A DNA stretch of 64,000 nt from Lentzea sp. NBRC 102530 (GTDB taxonomy: Bacteria > Actinomycetota > Actinomycetes > Mycobacteriales > Pseudonocardiaceae). The notes under the pieces are model-generated. The model did no database searches. It saw nothing but the letters and a program-made list of their open reading frames with translations, and was not told where the DNA came from. Positions 62,829-64,000 of the stretch are shown here, in pieces (within the stretch, counting starts at the first letter, position 1; the number at the start of each line of letters is the position of its first letter). Location: contig NZ_BSTF01000025.1 in NCBI RefSeq assembly GCF_030269365.1, positions 1-64,000 of the forward strand. Reading direction: 5' to 3'. The position numbers and the translations under genes are program-made.

Positions 62829-63521
62829 TCACGGCAGGTTGAGGACGAGCTCGGCCGCCGGGACGCGGGTGCCCGTGTAGAAGGGGATCTCCTCACGCAC
62901 GTGCAGCCGCGCCTCGGTGCCGCGCAGGTGCCGCATGAGGTCGACGATGCGGTGCAGTTCGTCGGCTTCGAACGCGAGCAGCCACTCGTAGTCGCCCAGC
63001 GCGAACGACGCGACGGTGTTCGCGCGCACGTCCGGGAAGTCGCGGGCCTCCTTGCCGTGGTCCGCCAGCATCTTGCGACGCTCGCCCTCCTCCAGCAGGT
63101 ACCACTCGTAGGACCGCACGAACGGGTAGACGCAGACGTACTTGCGCGCCTCCTCGCCCGCGAGGAACGCGGGGATGTGGCTGCGGTTGAACTCCGCGGG
63201 GCGGTGCAGGGCGACCTGCGACCAGACCGGCGTCGAGACCTTGCCGAGCGGCGTGCGGCGGAAGCCCGTGTAGGCCGCCTGCACCTGCTCGATCTCCTCG
63301 GCGTGCCACCAGATCATGAAGTCCGCGTCGGCGCGCAGACCGGCCACGTCGTAGACGCCGCGCACGACGACGCCCTTGCCCTCCAACGCGTCCAGGTAGT
63401 CCTGGGTCTCGCTGGCCGCCGCCGAACGGTCGTCCGGCAGCTTGCCGGGTTCGACCCGGAACACCGACCACATCGTGTAGCGGATGGTGTCGTTGAGCTC
63501 GTTGTAGTTCAGGCGCGCCAT
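62829..63521 (-). CDS. hemQ: Coproheme decarboxylase (HemQ/ChdC)
   Basis: 230 residues of the chlorite-dismutase fold. [46 protein letters not shown], the catalytic-region [16 protein letters not shown] (with the Tyr that forms the radical), and the haem-binding His region [24 protein letters not shown]. It converts coproheme to haem b in the coproporphyrin-dependent pathway of Gram-positives. Just downstream of hemY. The ATG at 63521 has CAAGAT six bases upstream. Confidence 0.93.
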   Translation of the reverse strand: MARLNYNELNDTIRYTMWSVFRVEPGKLPDDRSAAASETQDYLDALEGKGVVVRGVYDVAGLRADADFMIWWHAEEIEQVQAAYTGFRRTPLGKVSTPVWSQVALHRPAEFNRSHIPAFLAGEEARKYVCVYPFVRSYEWYLLEEGERRKMLADHGKEARDFPDVRANTVASFALGDYEWLLAFEADELHRIVDLMRHLRGTEARLHVREEIPFYTGTRVPAAELVLNLP

Positions 63522-63544
63522 AGGTCCATCTTGGCACGCGCCCC

Positions 63545-64000
63545 TCAACGCCGGACGCGGCCCAGCAGGTGTGCTGCGACACGGGCGGCGGCCGCGTCGG
63601 CGGTGGCGATGCAGGCGGGCACCCCCACGCCGTGCAGGGTCGCGCCCGCGACGGCGAGGCCCGGCACGTCCGCGATGCCGCGTTCGATGGTGTCCACGAG
63701 GTCGACGTGGCCGACGCCGTACTGCGGCAGCCCGCCGCCCCAGCGCTGCACCACGGAGTCGATCGGCGTGGCGGTGATGCCGGTCAGCTCGCGCAGGTCG
63801 TTGCGCACGGCCTTGACGAGGTCGGCGTCGCTGCGCTGCAACAGCGCCGTCTCGCCGTGCCGGCCGACCGAGCCGCGCAGGATCACCGGTTCGCCGTAGT
63901 GCGCCCACTTGCGGGTGGAGAACGTGAACGCCTTGGCGGTGAACGGGGTGATGCGGTCGGAGTACCGCTCCCCCTCCGCGATCAGCGTGCCGGAGCGCTG
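63545..64000 (-). CDS. hemY: Protoporphyrinogen/coproporphyrinogen oxidase, 3' part
   Basis: C-terminal 151 residues of a HemY/CgoX-type FAD oxidase; the gene runs off the right edge at 64000. Reading from the edge, [24 protein letters not shown] (in part) is followed by [33 protein letters not shown] and the C-terminal FAD-binding [26 protein letters not shown]. It makes coproporphyrin III from coproporphyrinogen III (or protoporphyrin IX), two steps before the hemQ product. 23 bases separate it from hemQ on the same strand. Confidence 0.9.
   Translation of the reverse strand, partial: QRSGTLIAEGERYSDRITPFTAKAFTFSTRKWAHYGEPVILRGSVGRHGETALLQRSDADLVKAVRNDLRELTGITATPIDSVVQRWGGGLPQYGVGHVDLVDTIERGIADVPGLAVAGATLHGVGVPACIATADAAAARVAAHLLGRVRR

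Noticed and set aside
59470-62832. Very long open frame on the minus strand (about 1120 codons) opposite the subtilase
   Set aside because: Arg/Ala/Gly-rich, no domain, and the plus strand encodes a complete S8 protease with catalytic triad. Long antisense frames are expected at this GC content.

Overview
The window is very GC-rich DNA with short intergenic gaps, many GTG starts, many 4-base stop/start overlaps and many reading frames open on both strands. The gene set (SsgA-like protein, LCP protein, SecA2, DUF3040, TIGR04222 proteins, LAL-type and XRE/NB-ARC regulators, HemQ) points to a filamentous actinomycete. Pseudonocardiales (Lentzea, Saccharothrix or Amycolatopsis type) is my best guess; no rRNA or tRNA is present to test it.

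Layout. 1-4.0 kb: a 5'-damaged MFS transporter, secA2 and a small unknown gene. 4.0-16.4 kb: a choline/glycine-betaine catabolic island around an IclR regulator. A minus-strand operon encodes a Rieske oxygenase, a dimethylglycine-oxidase-like protein and a sarcosine-oxidase-like protein. A plus-strand operon encodes a Rieske ferredoxin, ferredoxin reductase, betaine-aldehyde dehydrogenase, GMC choline dehydrogenase and an APC permease. Together they could take choline to glycine. 16.3-19.9 kb: a PucR-type regulator, MFS transporter and 3-hydroxybutyrate-dehydrogenase-like SDR in one minus-strand operon. 20-26 kb: a 35-residue ORF, LCP protein, DUF3037/HipA-like pair, ArsR/SRPBCC pair, SGNH hydrolase, lactonase and PPK2. 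26-36.8 kb: ornithine aminotransferase, DUF2252, GNAT, ABC-F, ZapE, RibD-like reductase, ATP-dependent DNA ligase, EamA exporter and a TAP-like lipoprotein without its nucleophile. 36.9 kb: a 21-residue cysteine-rich peptide gene with a strong RBS and a terminator. 38-43 kb: a phosphotransferase, a NACHT NTPase, a LigD-type polymerase domain and a TetR regulator, all on the minus strand. 43-46.8 kb: two acyl-CoA dehydrogenases, a hydratase and a LuxR-type protein. 46.8-53.3 kb: regulators (LuxR-ATPase, SsgA-like, XRE/NB-ARC, GntR) and an asparaginase.

54-59.5 kb is the most interesting part. msrB and a 20-codon ORF precede four paralogous TIGR04222 membrane proteins, each ending in a Ser/Gly/Cys low-complexity tail. 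Three paralogues, a DUF692/MNIO-family iron oxidase and a 123-residue partner are closely packed or overlapping. Known MNIO enzymes modify cysteines of ribosomal peptides, so I propose that the tails (28 Cys in total) are the substrates of a membrane-anchored RiPP-like modification system. 59.7-64 kb: a secreted S8 protease, then hemQ and the 3' part of hemY of the coproporphyrin-dependent haem pathway.

Several genes have a TAnnnT box 5-8 bases before the start codon, which suggests leaderless transcription. No CRISPR array, insertion sequence or tRNA was seen.
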